NCBI GenBank assembly: GCA_964387075.1
Contig: CAYLVB010000008.1
Coordinates: 1-64,000, forward strand
Length of the DNA: 64,000 nucleotides
Reading direction: 5' to 3'
Source of the DNA: PALSA-968 sp964387075
Lineage (GTDB): Bacteria > Bacteroidota > Bacteroidia > B-17B0 > Aurantibacillaceae
Part shown: one piece after another, positions 43,851-51,535 of the stretch
Position numbering within the stretch: the stretch's first letter is position 1
Layout: every line of letters starts with the position of its first letter
The notes under the pieces: generated by a model
What the model saw: only the letters and a program-made list of their open reading frames with translations
Database searches by the model: none
What the model was told of the DNA's origin: nothing
Program-made: the position numbers and the translations under genes

Positions 43851-43858
43851 CAAAAATA
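43851..43858 (-). promoter_or_regulatory. -7 box TATTTTTG upstream of PorE-like D
   Basis: Exact TAnnTTTG match on the minus strand, 24 bases before the ATG at 43826, and just before the end of the upstream paralog at 43865. Confidence 0.45.
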
Positions 43859-43864
43859 TTTGAT

Positions 43865-45868
43865 TTAGCTCTTCTTCTGGGCGATCAGGCCCATTTTATA
43901 AAGTTCATCAAGATATACGCGCTTGCCTTTGTAGACGGCAGTAATGAACACATCCGGCTGTCCGGCCTTTTTTACTTTGTCGCGATGGAACTGGGCTTTG
44001 GGCAAAGTAAAGAAGTCGCCCCCAATGGTAAAGCGGTAAATGCCGTCGTTCAAATAAAGCTTTTCGATTTTCCCCAGGTTTTTTAAATGCTTGCCCGTAT
44101 AGTTCTGAGGCTGGCGATACGCCGCGATCTGTACGCGGAAATATAATCCTTCCACTTTCTCATCGGGTTTAAAATTCTCTTCGCCGGTTGCTGACGCGGG
44201 TGTGGTTACAGCGACAGAAGGGGTCGTGGTCACAGTGGGTGTATTTACCGCTACAGTGGGTATGGCGGTTGCCAGGGTATCAAAAGCTACATCGATAACG
44301 CGCTCTGTATAAGTAGTGATCTTGGTTGCATCTATATCAAATGTTTTGGGCGGCAGGCTGCCCCATTTAAAAACCAATTTATAATTGTTCCCCGCGGTTA
44401 AGTTCACCAGGTAATTTCCTTTTTCGGCATTCGACCTCGCCTGCGTATACATTGCATTTTTACCGGGCACTTCAACGATAAGGTCGGCCTGTGTGGGTTT
44501 TCCATTTACGGTAACGGTTCCCTTTACCAAGGCCAGCGCGGGCTCAAAGCCTGGCATGCCGGGCGTTACCATGTAGATATCCTGCAATCCTTCTCCGTCT
44601 TCTTTCCCCGAAGCGTAATATCCATGTTTCCCATCTGCAGATAACACATAATAACTGTCGCGGTCTGGCGAGTTGATAGGATAGCCCAGGTTCTCAGGCG
44701 CTCCCCAGCTTGAATCAGAAAGGTTAAGTTTTGTTCTGAAAATATCGTAGCTGCCCATGCTGTTGTGCCCACAGGAAGAATAGATAAGCGTTCTTCCATC
44801 CGGGTGAATGAAAGGGGCGTCATCATCGTATTGGGTATTGATCTTCTCCCCTAAATTCTGCACATTGCCCCAACTGCCATCGGCCTGCAGGGTGGCTTTG
44901 TAAATATCTCTTCCGCCATAACCACCTTTCTTATCACTCACAAAAAATAAAGTGCGTCTGTCGGCCGACATCGAGCAGCTTCCTTCCCAGGAAGTCAATT
45001 GATTTACATCGCCGCGCACGGCTTCGGCAACAGACCAGGTATTTCCTTCGAGGTGACTCACATAAAGATCACCTCCATTGGAACGGTTATCTTTATAAAT
45101 GAAAAGTGTTTGCCCGTCGGCAGAAAGCGAAACAGCCGCATCGTGATCCTTTGTGTTGATGGTAGGACCTATATCGCGACCTTTTAGCCATTGCCCGTTC
45201 TTTTTGTGTGTAATGCGTACATCTTCGTAGAACATGCCGTATCTATCGGGCTCGTTGAAATAATTCTGCCTTCCGCCAACGGAAGAATCGCCGGCATAGG
45301 TATAAACCATGGTTTCTTCGTCGGAAGAAATGATGGGCACATACTCAGAACCCTCGGTGTTAAGGGGCTTGCCTATGTTCTGGATCTGGGCCGGCAGCGG
45401 ATTTGCCATTAGGGTTTTTCCGTTGTTGCAGTAGTCAACCAAAAGTTTAGCCTGTTCCAGTTGCTTGGGCGTTAATTTTTTGTTTTTGGTCTTGTAGATC
45501 TCAACCTGCGCGATGGCCTCGTCAAACTTATAGTTAAGATGGTAGGCCCGCGCTATATCATAATCCACCTCTTTTATTTTTTTATTCTTTTCATAGGCTT
45601 TGAGAAGAAGTTCTAACGCAAGCGGGTGCACATCACTTCTTTCTAGCGCGCAGAGGCCTGTAATGAATTGCAGGTAGGCCTCAGTAGGGTGGTTCTGTTG
45701 CAGGTTCAGGAAGATCGGAAGCGCTAATAATTTAAGGTTATCGTCATAAAAAGCCTGGGCTCTTTCCATCGAGTCGCGCTCGCTCTTGCGCCACTTCTTA
45801 GTATTGAGGTTTTGGGCGAATGATCCGCAGAAACCGCTTAGTAAGATGATAAAAAGGACTTTACGCAT
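43865..45868 (-). CDS. PorE-like envelope protein E: TPR, PD40, SPOR-like C-terminus
   Basis: The 667 residues have signal peptide MRKVLFIILLSGFCGSFAQ. TPR-like helices (25-160) and PD40 blades (170-430: FVSDKKGGYGGRDIYKATL, YSSCGHNSMGSYDIFRTKL) are followed by a regulatory beta domain (about 440-525) and a Thr/Val/Pro-rich linker (about 530-560). The C-terminal SPOR-like domain (about 565-650) reads YFRVQIAAYRQPQNYTG and IYRFTIGGDFFTLPKAQ. SPOR domains bind glycan strands lacking stem peptides. OmpA is absent. The protein keeps the scaffold of its four neighbours but swaps the wall-binding head. Confidence 0.82.
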   Translation of the reverse strand: MRKVLFIILLSGFCGSFAQNLNTKKWRKSERDSMERAQAFYDDNLKLLALPIFLNLQQNHPTEAYLQFITGLCALERSDVHPLALELLLKAYEKNKKIKEVDYDIARAYHLNYKFDEAIAQVEIYKTKNKKLTPKQLEQAKLLVDYCNNGKTLMANPLPAQIQNIGKPLNTEGSEYVPIISSDEETMVYTYAGDSSVGGRQNYFNEPDRYGMFYEDVRITHKKNGQWLKGRDIGPTINTKDHDAAVSLSADGQTLFIYKDNRSNGGDLYVSHLEGNTWSVAEAVRGDVNQLTSWEGSCSMSADRRTLFFVSDKKGGYGGRDIYKATLQADGSWGNVQNLGEKINTQYDDDAPFIHPDGRTLIYSSCGHNSMGSYDIFRTKLNLSDSSWGAPENLGYPINSPDRDSYYVLSADGKHGYYASGKEDGEGLQDIYMVTPGMPGFEPALALVKGTVTVNGKPTQADLIVEVPGKNAMYTQARSNAEKGNYLVNLTAGNNYKLVFKWGSLPPKTFDIDATKITTYTERVIDVAFDTLATAIPTVAVNTPTVTTTPSVAVTTPASATGEENFKPDEKVEGLYFRVQIAAYRQPQNYTGKHLKNLGKIEKLYLNDGIYRFTIGGDFFTLPKAQFHRDKVKKAGQPDVFITAVYKGKRVYLDELYKMGLIAQKKS

Positions 45869-45882
45869 AGGGGTAAGGCGGG

Positions 45883-45890
45883 CAAATATA
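45883..45890 (-). promoter_or_regulatory. -7 box TATATTTG upstream of PorE-like E
   Basis: Exact match on the minus strand, 14 bases before the ATG at 45868, giving a very short leader. Confidence 0.5.
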
Positions 45891-45932
45891 AGAAACAGCT
45901 ATTAATATAAGCTCAATATTCTATTAAAATAG

Positions 45933-45940
45933 TAATTTTG
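45933..45940 (+). promoter_or_regulatory. -7 box TAATTTTG upstream of the gpmA operon
   Basis: Exact TAnnTTTG match, 120 bases before the ATG at 46061. The leader would contain the tandem repeats at 46016-46058. Confidence 0.45.
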
Positions 45941-46015
45941 CCCTCCGGAAGTTACTCGTTACAGGTTATAGGTTTTCGTGCAAAATCCAGCGACGAAAGC
46001 CAGCAAACAAACCTT

Positions 46016-46058
46016 ATAACGCATAACCCCATAACGCATAACCCATAACGCATACACC
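46016..46058 (+). repeat. Three tandem copies of a 14-15-base unit next to the gpmA start
   Basis: Units ATAACGCATAACCCC (46016-46030), ATAACGCATAACCC (46031-46044) and ATAACGCATACACC (46045-46058) end two bases before the ATG. Such short tandem repeats can change copy number by slippage and would alter the leader and ribosome access. Confidence 0.75.
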
Positions 46059-46060
46059 AA

Positions 46061-46666
46061 ATGAGCATTTTAGTCATCTTCAGGCACGGCCAATCGGTAT
46101 GGAACCTCGAAAACAAATTTACCGGTTGGGTAGACGTGGATCTAACGCCTAAAGGAATAGAGGAAGCCAAAACGGCCGGCGAAAAATTAAGGCCGTATAA
46201 GTTTGATGAAGGCTATACTTCGGGACTAAAACGCGCCCAGGATACACTGCGCCTGGCACTGGAAGTAAGCGGACAGGGCTTATTGAACGTGACCCGTGAT
46301 CCGGCGCTGAACGAACGTATGTATGGCGACCTGCAGGGTTTGAACAAGGCCGAGACCGCTCAGAAGTTCGGAGAAGAACAGGTGAAGATCTGGAGAAGAA
46401 GTTTCGATATTGCTCCTCCCAACGGGGAAAGCCTGAAAGACACGGCCGAACGCGTTATCCCGTATTTTGAAAAAGAGATCGCACCGAAATTGAAAGCCGG
46501 AAAAAATATTGTTGTTGCCGCTCATGGTAACAGTCTGCGTGCTTTGATCATGCATTTAGAAAAAATGACTCCCGCGCAAATCTTGGAATTTGAGATCGGT
46601 ACAGCGCAACCCCGCGTCTACGAACTTGAAAGCGACCTGTCTATTAAAAAAGTTTATAACTTGTAG
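46061..46666 (+). CDS. gpmA: 2,3-bisphosphoglycerate-dependent phosphoglycerate mutase
   Basis: The 201 residues belong to the histidine phosphatase superfamily and interconvert 3- and 2-phosphoglycerate. The phospho-histidine motif FRHGQSVWNLENKFTGWVDVDL (7-28), SGLKRAQDT, ERMYGDLQGLNK, PPNGESLKDT and VVAAHGNSLRALIMHLE with the second histidine are all typical of GpmA. It is shorter than the 230-250 residue Proteobacterial form, as in several Bacteroidota. It is followed after 2 bases by a HAD phosphatase gene. Confidence 0.93.
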   Translation: MSILVIFRHGQSVWNLENKFTGWVDVDLTPKGIEEAKTAGEKLRPYKFDEGYTSGLKRAQDTLRLALEVSGQGLLNVTRDPALNERMYGDLQGLNKAETAQKFGEEQVKIWRRSFDIAPPNGESLKDTAERVIPYFEKEIAPKLKAGKNIVVAAHGNSLRALIMHLEKMTPAQILEFEIGTAQPRVYELESDLSIKKVYNL

Positions 46667-46668
46667 CC

Positions 46669-47127
46669 ATGAAGCAGGAACTCATCTCAAACAGATCTAT
46701 GACCATCGCTGTTGATTTCGACGGCACGATCGTAGAGCATGCGTATCCCCGGATAGGCAAGGAGATGCTTTTCGCTTTTGATACATTAAAAGCGCTGCAG
46801 AAAAAAGGACACAAGCTAATTCTGTGGACCTTCCGCGACGGACAAACTTTAATTGACGCGGTTCAATACTGCAAAGACAATGGGGTTGAATTTTACGCCG
46901 TGAACAAAAGTTATCCCGAAGAGCAATTCGATCTTTCTATCAGTCGTAAAATAAATGCCGATCTTTTTATTGATGATCGTAACGTGGGCGGTTTTCCGGG
47001 CTGGAGCAATATCTGGCAGATGCTGCACCCCGAAGGCGGCGATTTTAGTCACCAATTGAAGGATCCCGACGCGCATACCAATTACAAGAAGAACCAATCA
47101 CTCTTTAAAAAGCTGTTCGGGAAATGA
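46669..47127 (+). CDS. Small HAD-type phosphatase (BT0820-like)
   Basis: The 152 residues contain the HAD nucleophile motif VDFDGTIVEH (near 15-24; Asp nucleophile and Asp acid/base), KALQKKGHKLILWTFRDGQ (motif II Thr) and INADLFIDDRNVGGFP (acidic motif IV). The length and the TFRDG, DDRNVGGFP text match the small Bacteroides HAD family typified by BT0820. The substrate is unknown. The stop overlaps the map ATG by 4 bases. Met12 (MTIAVDFDG) is an alternative start. Confidence 0.85.
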   Translation: MKQELISNRSMTIAVDFDGTIVEHAYPRIGKEMLFAFDTLKALQKKGHKLILWTFRDGQTLIDAVQYCKDNGVEFYAVNKSYPEEQFDLSISRKINADLFIDDRNVGGFPGWSNIWQMLHPEGGDFSHQLKDPDAHTNYKKNQSLFKKLFGK

Positions 47128-47918
47128 TCTATTTAAAAACAGCGGAGGAAATTGAACTTATGCGGCAATCGGCGCAATTAGTGTCTCAGACATTAGGACT
47201 TGTTGGCGCAGCAATAAAGGAAGGTGTTACTTTAAAGCAACTCGATAAAATTGCCGAAGAATTCATTCGCGACAACAAAGCGGTTCCTGTTTTTAAAGGC
47301 TATAATGGTTTTCCTGCATCACTCTGTTTATCAATGAACGAAGCGGTGGTGCACGGAATTCCGAACGAAACTGTCTTAAAAAGCGGAGATATCATTTCTG
47401 TGGATTGCGGCGTGAAGAAAGATGGTTTTGTGGGCGACCACGCCTTTACTTTTTGCTGCGGAGAAATTTCCGAGGAAGTAAAAAAACTAGTGAAGGTAAC
47501 GAAGGAATGTTTGTACCTGGGGATTGAACAAGCTAAAGTGGGCAACCGCGTGGGTGATATCAGTTTTGCGATACAAAATCACGCCGAGAAGAACGGTTAT
47601 GGTGTAGTGCGCGAATTGGTAGGACACGGCCTGGGAAGAAACCTCCATGAAAAACCCGAAGTTCCTAATTACGGAAGAAGAGGAAGCGGCGCGAAGATCG
47701 CAAACGGCCTGACCATTGCTATTGAGCCTATGATCAACCTTGGCAAAAAGGAAGTTACCCAACTAAACGATGGCTGGACCATTGTTACCACCGACAGAAA
47801 ACCAAGCGCGCATTTTGAACATGATATTGCTGTTGTGAACGGCAAGGCCGATATACTCAGCACATTTGCTTTCGCTGAGGAGGCCATGAACAAGAATGAT
47901 TTTTTGGCGAAGATCTAA
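47124..47918 (+). CDS. map: Type I methionine aminopeptidase
   Basis: The 264 residues remove N-terminal methionine from nascent proteins. The metal ligands lie in VDCGVKKDGFVGDHAFTF (two Asp), GHGLGRNLHEKPEVPNYG (His), AIEPMINLG (Glu) and HFEHDIAVVNG (Glu). It lacks the N-terminal zinc-finger extension, so it is type Ia-like. It is last in the gpmA-HAD-map run. Its TAA (47916-47918) interlocks with the TAG of the convergent gene (47915-47917). Confidence 0.95.
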   Translation: MIYLKTAEEIELMRQSAQLVSQTLGLVGAAIKEGVTLKQLDKIAEEFIRDNKAVPVFKGYNGFPASLCLSMNEAVVHGIPNETVLKSGDIISVDCGVKKDGFVGDHAFTFCCGEISEEVKKLVKVTKECLYLGIEQAKVGNRVGDISFAIQNHAEKNGYGVVRELVGHGLGRNLHEKPEVPNYGRRGSGAKIANGLTIAIEPMINLGKKEVTQLNDGWTIVTTDRKPSAHFEHDIAVVNGKADILSTFAFAEEAMNKNDFLAKI

Positions 47919-49426
47919 TCCTTCTCAACCACCACCTCGGCAAACTTCCTTCCTTCAATTTTAGCGGTCAACCAGGAAATGAGATCAAAGAACTCAAGCG
48001 GTCGCGCATCGTAAGGGTCTTTTTTGATCTTGATGAGGTGTTTGCGTAGTTCTTCAAAAGCTTTGATCATTTGCTCTTCGTTCTTTACACGTATCAAACG
48101 CTTGCGGATGAAATCAAGGATAATGTTCTCGAACTTGTGCAGGCCTTTGCGCTTGCTCAATCTTCTATAGGCAGAACGCACCAAGGCTTTCATGAAGGTG
48201 CGGTTGGCGCCGCGCTCGTAGTGCACGATAATGTAGAAAATGCGCAATCCGCCGTCCATGTCGGCGCGCGAATCGAGTACGGGTTCATCCACCACGCGGT
48301 TGAGCAGGGCAAGACATTCGCGGTATTTTTCGTTCAGGAAGTGCATCAAAGAAAGGTTGAGTATCAAACCTGTTCTTTCCAGTGAAGAAAGCGCCCCGGC
48401 ATTCTCGTCCATTTCTTTTTCTATCTGCTTGGCGGCGGCAAAACCATCCTGCAATTTCCCGCTGATGATGTAATAATCCAATTCGTGGTAAGAGAGAAGG
48501 ATCGCGGAACCTACGTGGCTCTTGGTAAAAAACTTTTTAGAATCACGGAACCGTTTAATGAAACCGATCATTTCGTCGTAACGTTTTAAAGAAGAACAAC
48601 AGAACAAAAGCGCATTCAGCGCATTTAAATAGATCTGCGGATGTAATTGTATCTGTTCTTTTTTATCAAAGAAAGTTTCTGCACTCTTCAGGCAATGCTC
48701 ATAACCATTCGCGTGGTCGCCTTTCATGTAATGATAGATGAAGCGTGCGTAATAATAGTAACGTTTGGCCTTTAAACTATATGCGGTTGTATCATTTTTC
48801 CAGAGTGGGTTCTTTGTTATATGAACGATCTTCTCTTCATCCTTTTTATTTCTGAAAAAACCTGTGCTGTGGTGCAAAGCGTATACCTTATTCAAAATAT
48901 TTTTATACTCAATAGCATTAGAGAATAATTTGTGGGTTTCAGCAATTTCTTTCGCGATCTCCCCCTGCTTCACAGAATCAGTGAGCTTAATGGCATTGAA
49001 CTCTTCAAACCGCAATATCTCCAGCAGCAAAGGAAAATTCTCGTTAACCGTAGCCATGGTCTTTGCCTTGGCCAGTATTTTCAACGATTGCCTGTAAAGC
49101 GTTTTTTCATACAGTATCTCCGCACGGTGCATCAGGCTATAGATCTCGCTGTCCGGACTTTTATGGTACACCTCTAAGGCGGTAAGTATCGTATCATACA
49201 AATGATGCTTGCGCCAGGCCAGGTTATTTAAAAAGGCGCTTCCCTTATGTTTTGCCGTAAACCCCTTCTCGTCATACTCCTTTTCATGGTCCATGGCATC
49301 AAAAAGATCGAGGTAACTTTTCTCGCCTTCCTGTAGGCCCGAGAATAGCCGGAAATACCTTCTTTCGTTCTTGGAGAGCGATCTAATGAGGATAAAGAGG
49401 TCGTCTGTACGCTTAGTGGGAGTCAA
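47915..49426 (-). CDS. Large helical TPR-like protein, function unknown
   Basis: The 503 residues are almost fully helical, without signal peptide or membrane helix. Paired-helix repeats are visible throughout (DSEIYSLMHRAEILYEKTLYRQ, YFKYARFIYHYMKGD-like stretches near 225, INALNALLFCCSSLKRYDEMI-like, ILNLSLMHFLNEKYRECLALL), suggesting a TPR or solenoid fold. The start DDLFILIRSLSKNERRYFRLF is a recognisable conserved opening in Bacteroidota proteins of unknown function. The start codon is TTG at 49426, since the next ATG is about 43 codons in. A dyad ATTATTG-TT-CAATAAT lies 11 bases upstream (49437-49452). Confidence 0.65.
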   Translation of the reverse strand: MTPTKRTDDLFILIRSLSKNERRYFRLFSGLQEGEKSYLDLFDAMDHEKEYDEKGFTAKHKGSAFLNNLAWRKHHLYDTILTALEVYHKSPDSEIYSLMHRAEILYEKTLYRQSLKILAKAKTMATVNENFPLLLEILRFEEFNAIKLTDSVKQGEIAKEIAETHKLFSNAIEYKNILNKVYALHHSTGFFRNKKDEEKIVHITKNPLWKNDTTAYSLKAKRYYYYARFIYHYMKGDHANGYEHCLKSAETFFDKKEQIQLHPQIYLNALNALLFCCSSLKRYDEMIGFIKRFRDSKKFFTKSHVGSAILLSYHELDYYIISGKLQDGFAAAKQIEKEMDENAGALSSLERTGLILNLSLMHFLNEKYRECLALLNRVVDEPVLDSRADMDGGLRIFYIIVHYERGANRTFMKALVRSAYRRLSKRKGLHKFENIILDFIRKRLIRVKNEEQMIKAFEELRKHLIKIKKDPYDARPLEFFDLISWLTAKIEGRKFAEVVVEKD

Positions 49427-49564
49427 AGCAAGATCAATTATTGTTCAATAATAGGCCAATTATACCTATAAAACAAGGAAAATCTGCCATAATTACGCTT
49501 TTTGGGAATCAAATGGAATTGAATCAAAACCCTCCTTTTGCTTGGTCTGCGCAAGTGCTTAGCA

Positions 49565-49572
49565 TACTTTTG
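49565..49572 (+). promoter_or_regulatory. -7 box TACTTTTG upstream of the VCBS/FG-GAP gene
   Basis: Exact TAnnTTTG match, 38 bases before the ATG at 49611. Confidence 0.45.
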
Positions 49573-49610
49573 GATCAATAAACACATGAATTAATAAAAA
49601 CCCCCTAACC

Positions 49611-51383
49611 ATGAACTTCAAAATAGCTACCCTTGTTTTGCTCGCGGCCTTAGGCTACCACGCAAACGCCCAGCTAACGTACACGCAGGCCACTTCCGGG
49701 CTTTCGGCAGTGACCTTTGAAATAGGATTTACCGAACTTGAAAGCGCCGACATGAACGGCGACGGTAAAATAGACCTTATTACTATAGGTGATCACGGCA
49801 GCCCTAATTTCTCAGCCACCGAAGGTGGCGTAATGGTATTTCAGAATAACGGCACCGGCACCTCCTGGACCCTGAAGAAGACCGGCGCTTTCGGATATGG
49901 CGGCATTGCCACCGGTGATGTGAACAATGATGGAAAAATGGATATAGGCATGGGCATGCATCACAATTATTCGGGCGTTGACTTTGGCGATCAGCTTATA
50001 GAAGTAGCGCTGGGCAATAATACCAACCAAAATTGGGCGCCTTATGATGATCAGTTGGCCACCAACGGAGAAACCTACGGCATGTTCGGTGTTGATTTCG
50101 CGGATGTGAACAACGATGGACTTTTGGATATTGGTTCAACTTCTTTTGGTTGCTGTGCCGGGATACACGTATACAAGAACAATGGCGATGGAACCTGGAC
50201 GCAAACCGACGGTGCTACCGGTGGCAACGCGCACAACTGGTTCAAGTTCGGTGATTTTGATAATGATGGTCACGTAGATATTATGTCGGCATGGGACGCG
50301 GGACAGGTTTGGAAGAATGATGGAACAGGTTTCTTTAACGCGATGCAGAACGGAATTCCGAATTACTACTGGATCGAGTATGACCTGGCGGATGTAAATA
50401 AGGATGGCGGAAAAGATATAGGCATGGTGGATATGAACGGGAATTTGAAAGTGTATACGTATAACAAGAACCTTAATCAGTGGCAGAGCATCTCTAATGG
50501 GTTGCCTCAAACAGGCAATTTGCTGGGCGTGGCTTTAGAAGATATGGACATGGATGGTTTTGTGGATGTGGTAGGATGGGCTGCCAACACCATCACTATC
50601 TACAAAGGCAACGGCGGAACTTCGTGGACGGCTAACGGAACTGTTTCTATTAACGAAACACAATTGGCGAGTTTGACCACCGGTGATTTCGATCACGACG
50701 GTTACAGTGATATCGCTTATATGGCCCGCGCGAATACCGGCGACAATTACCTGCGTGTTTATTTACATACCGTAGGCACCGTGAAACTTGGAATCCTTCC
50801 CGGGTTTCCTAACGGACAAGAGTGTTTCATGCCCGGCTCGGTACAGTTCTTAACGTGGAACAGCAGTGTTGTGCCGGGAGCGACAGCAACTGTGAAGATC
50901 GAATTTTCTCAAAACGGAAATAGCGGCCCCTGGACCACTGTTGTAAACAACGCTCCTAACTCTGGAAGTTATCAATGGAATATGCCCAGCGTTTCTTCCA
51001 GCAATTGTTACTTACGTTATACCATCAGCGATGGAACGTCAACCGATGTATCAATGACCGCCGCATCTTTCGGTGTTGGAAGTTGTATACAGTCAACCGG
51101 CGTGGCGAGTGGTTTTGCCGCAGCTACTTTAAAAGCCGAGATCTATCCGAACCCGGCCACAACAGAAGCGAACCTGCACCTGAATCTCAGCAAAGAGAGT
51201 TTGGTGAATGTATCGATCACTAACCTCCTGGGCGAAGAATTGAACGTGCTTACCCAAAAGAATTTAACTGCCGGCTTTCAGAACATTGCTTTGCCGGTAA
51301 CTGAATTGAAACAAGGAATTTATTTTTGCAATATTACTCTAGCCAACACCAAACAAACAATAAAGTTTGTGGTGGCTCGGTGA
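49611..51383 (+). CDS. T9SS cargo protein with FG-GAP/VCBS repeats
   Basis: The 590 residues have signal peptide MNFKIATLVLLAALGYHANA. Seven or so FG-GAP/VCBS-type blades follow (25-400), each with a calcium-binding-like D-x-N/D-G-D motif: SADMNGDGKIDLITIGD, TGDVNNDGKMDIGMGMHHN, FADVNNDGLLDIGST, FGDFDNDGHVDIMS, LEDMDMDGFVDVVG and TGDFDHDGYSDIAYM. An Ig-like domain (about 400-495) and a T9SS type A sorting domain (about 510-590: AEIYPNPATTEANLHL, LKQGIYFCNITLANTK) complete it. It is probably a surface or secreted calcium-stabilised propeller. Confidence 0.88.
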   Translation: MNFKIATLVLLAALGYHANAQLTYTQATSGLSAVTFEIGFTELESADMNGDGKIDLITIGDHGSPNFSATEGGVMVFQNNGTGTSWTLKKTGAFGYGGIATGDVNNDGKMDIGMGMHHNYSGVDFGDQLIEVALGNNTNQNWAPYDDQLATNGETYGMFGVDFADVNNDGLLDIGSTSFGCCAGIHVYKNNGDGTWTQTDGATGGNAHNWFKFGDFDNDGHVDIMSAWDAGQVWKNDGTGFFNAMQNGIPNYYWIEYDLADVNKDGGKDIGMVDMNGNLKVYTYNKNLNQWQSISNGLPQTGNLLGVALEDMDMDGFVDVVGWAANTITIYKGNGGTSWTANGTVSINETQLASLTTGDFDHDGYSDIAYMARANTGDNYLRVYLHTVGTVKLGILPGFPNGQECFMPGSVQFLTWNSSVVPGATATVKIEFSQNGNSGPWTTVVNNAPNSGSYQWNMPSVSSSNCYLRYTISDGTSTDVSMTAASFGVGSCIQSTGVASGFAAATLKAEIYPNPATTEANLHLNLSKESLVNVSITNLLGEELNVLTQKNLTAGFQNIALPVTELKQGIYFCNITLANTKQTIKFVVAR

Positions 51384-51506
51384 TGCTAAAAAGCAAAGCA
51401 CGGCATCATGTAGAGCAAAATAGACCAGGTCTCAATTTGAAAAGGATATTTTGCCTCTGCATAAAAGCACTTTTTGCAATAGCAAGAGGTAAAGGGGTAG
51501 ATAAAG

Positions 51507-51535
51507 GTCCCGCTCGGCAAGGGCGGGACTTTTTT
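51507..51535 (+). terminator. Intrinsic terminator after the VCBS/FG-GAP gene
   Basis: GTCCCGCTC (51507-51515) pairs with GGGCGGGAC (51521-51529) across a GGCAA loop, with one U-G pair, followed by six T (51530-51535). The T-run reaches the stop codon of the convergent adaptor gene. Confidence 0.85.
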
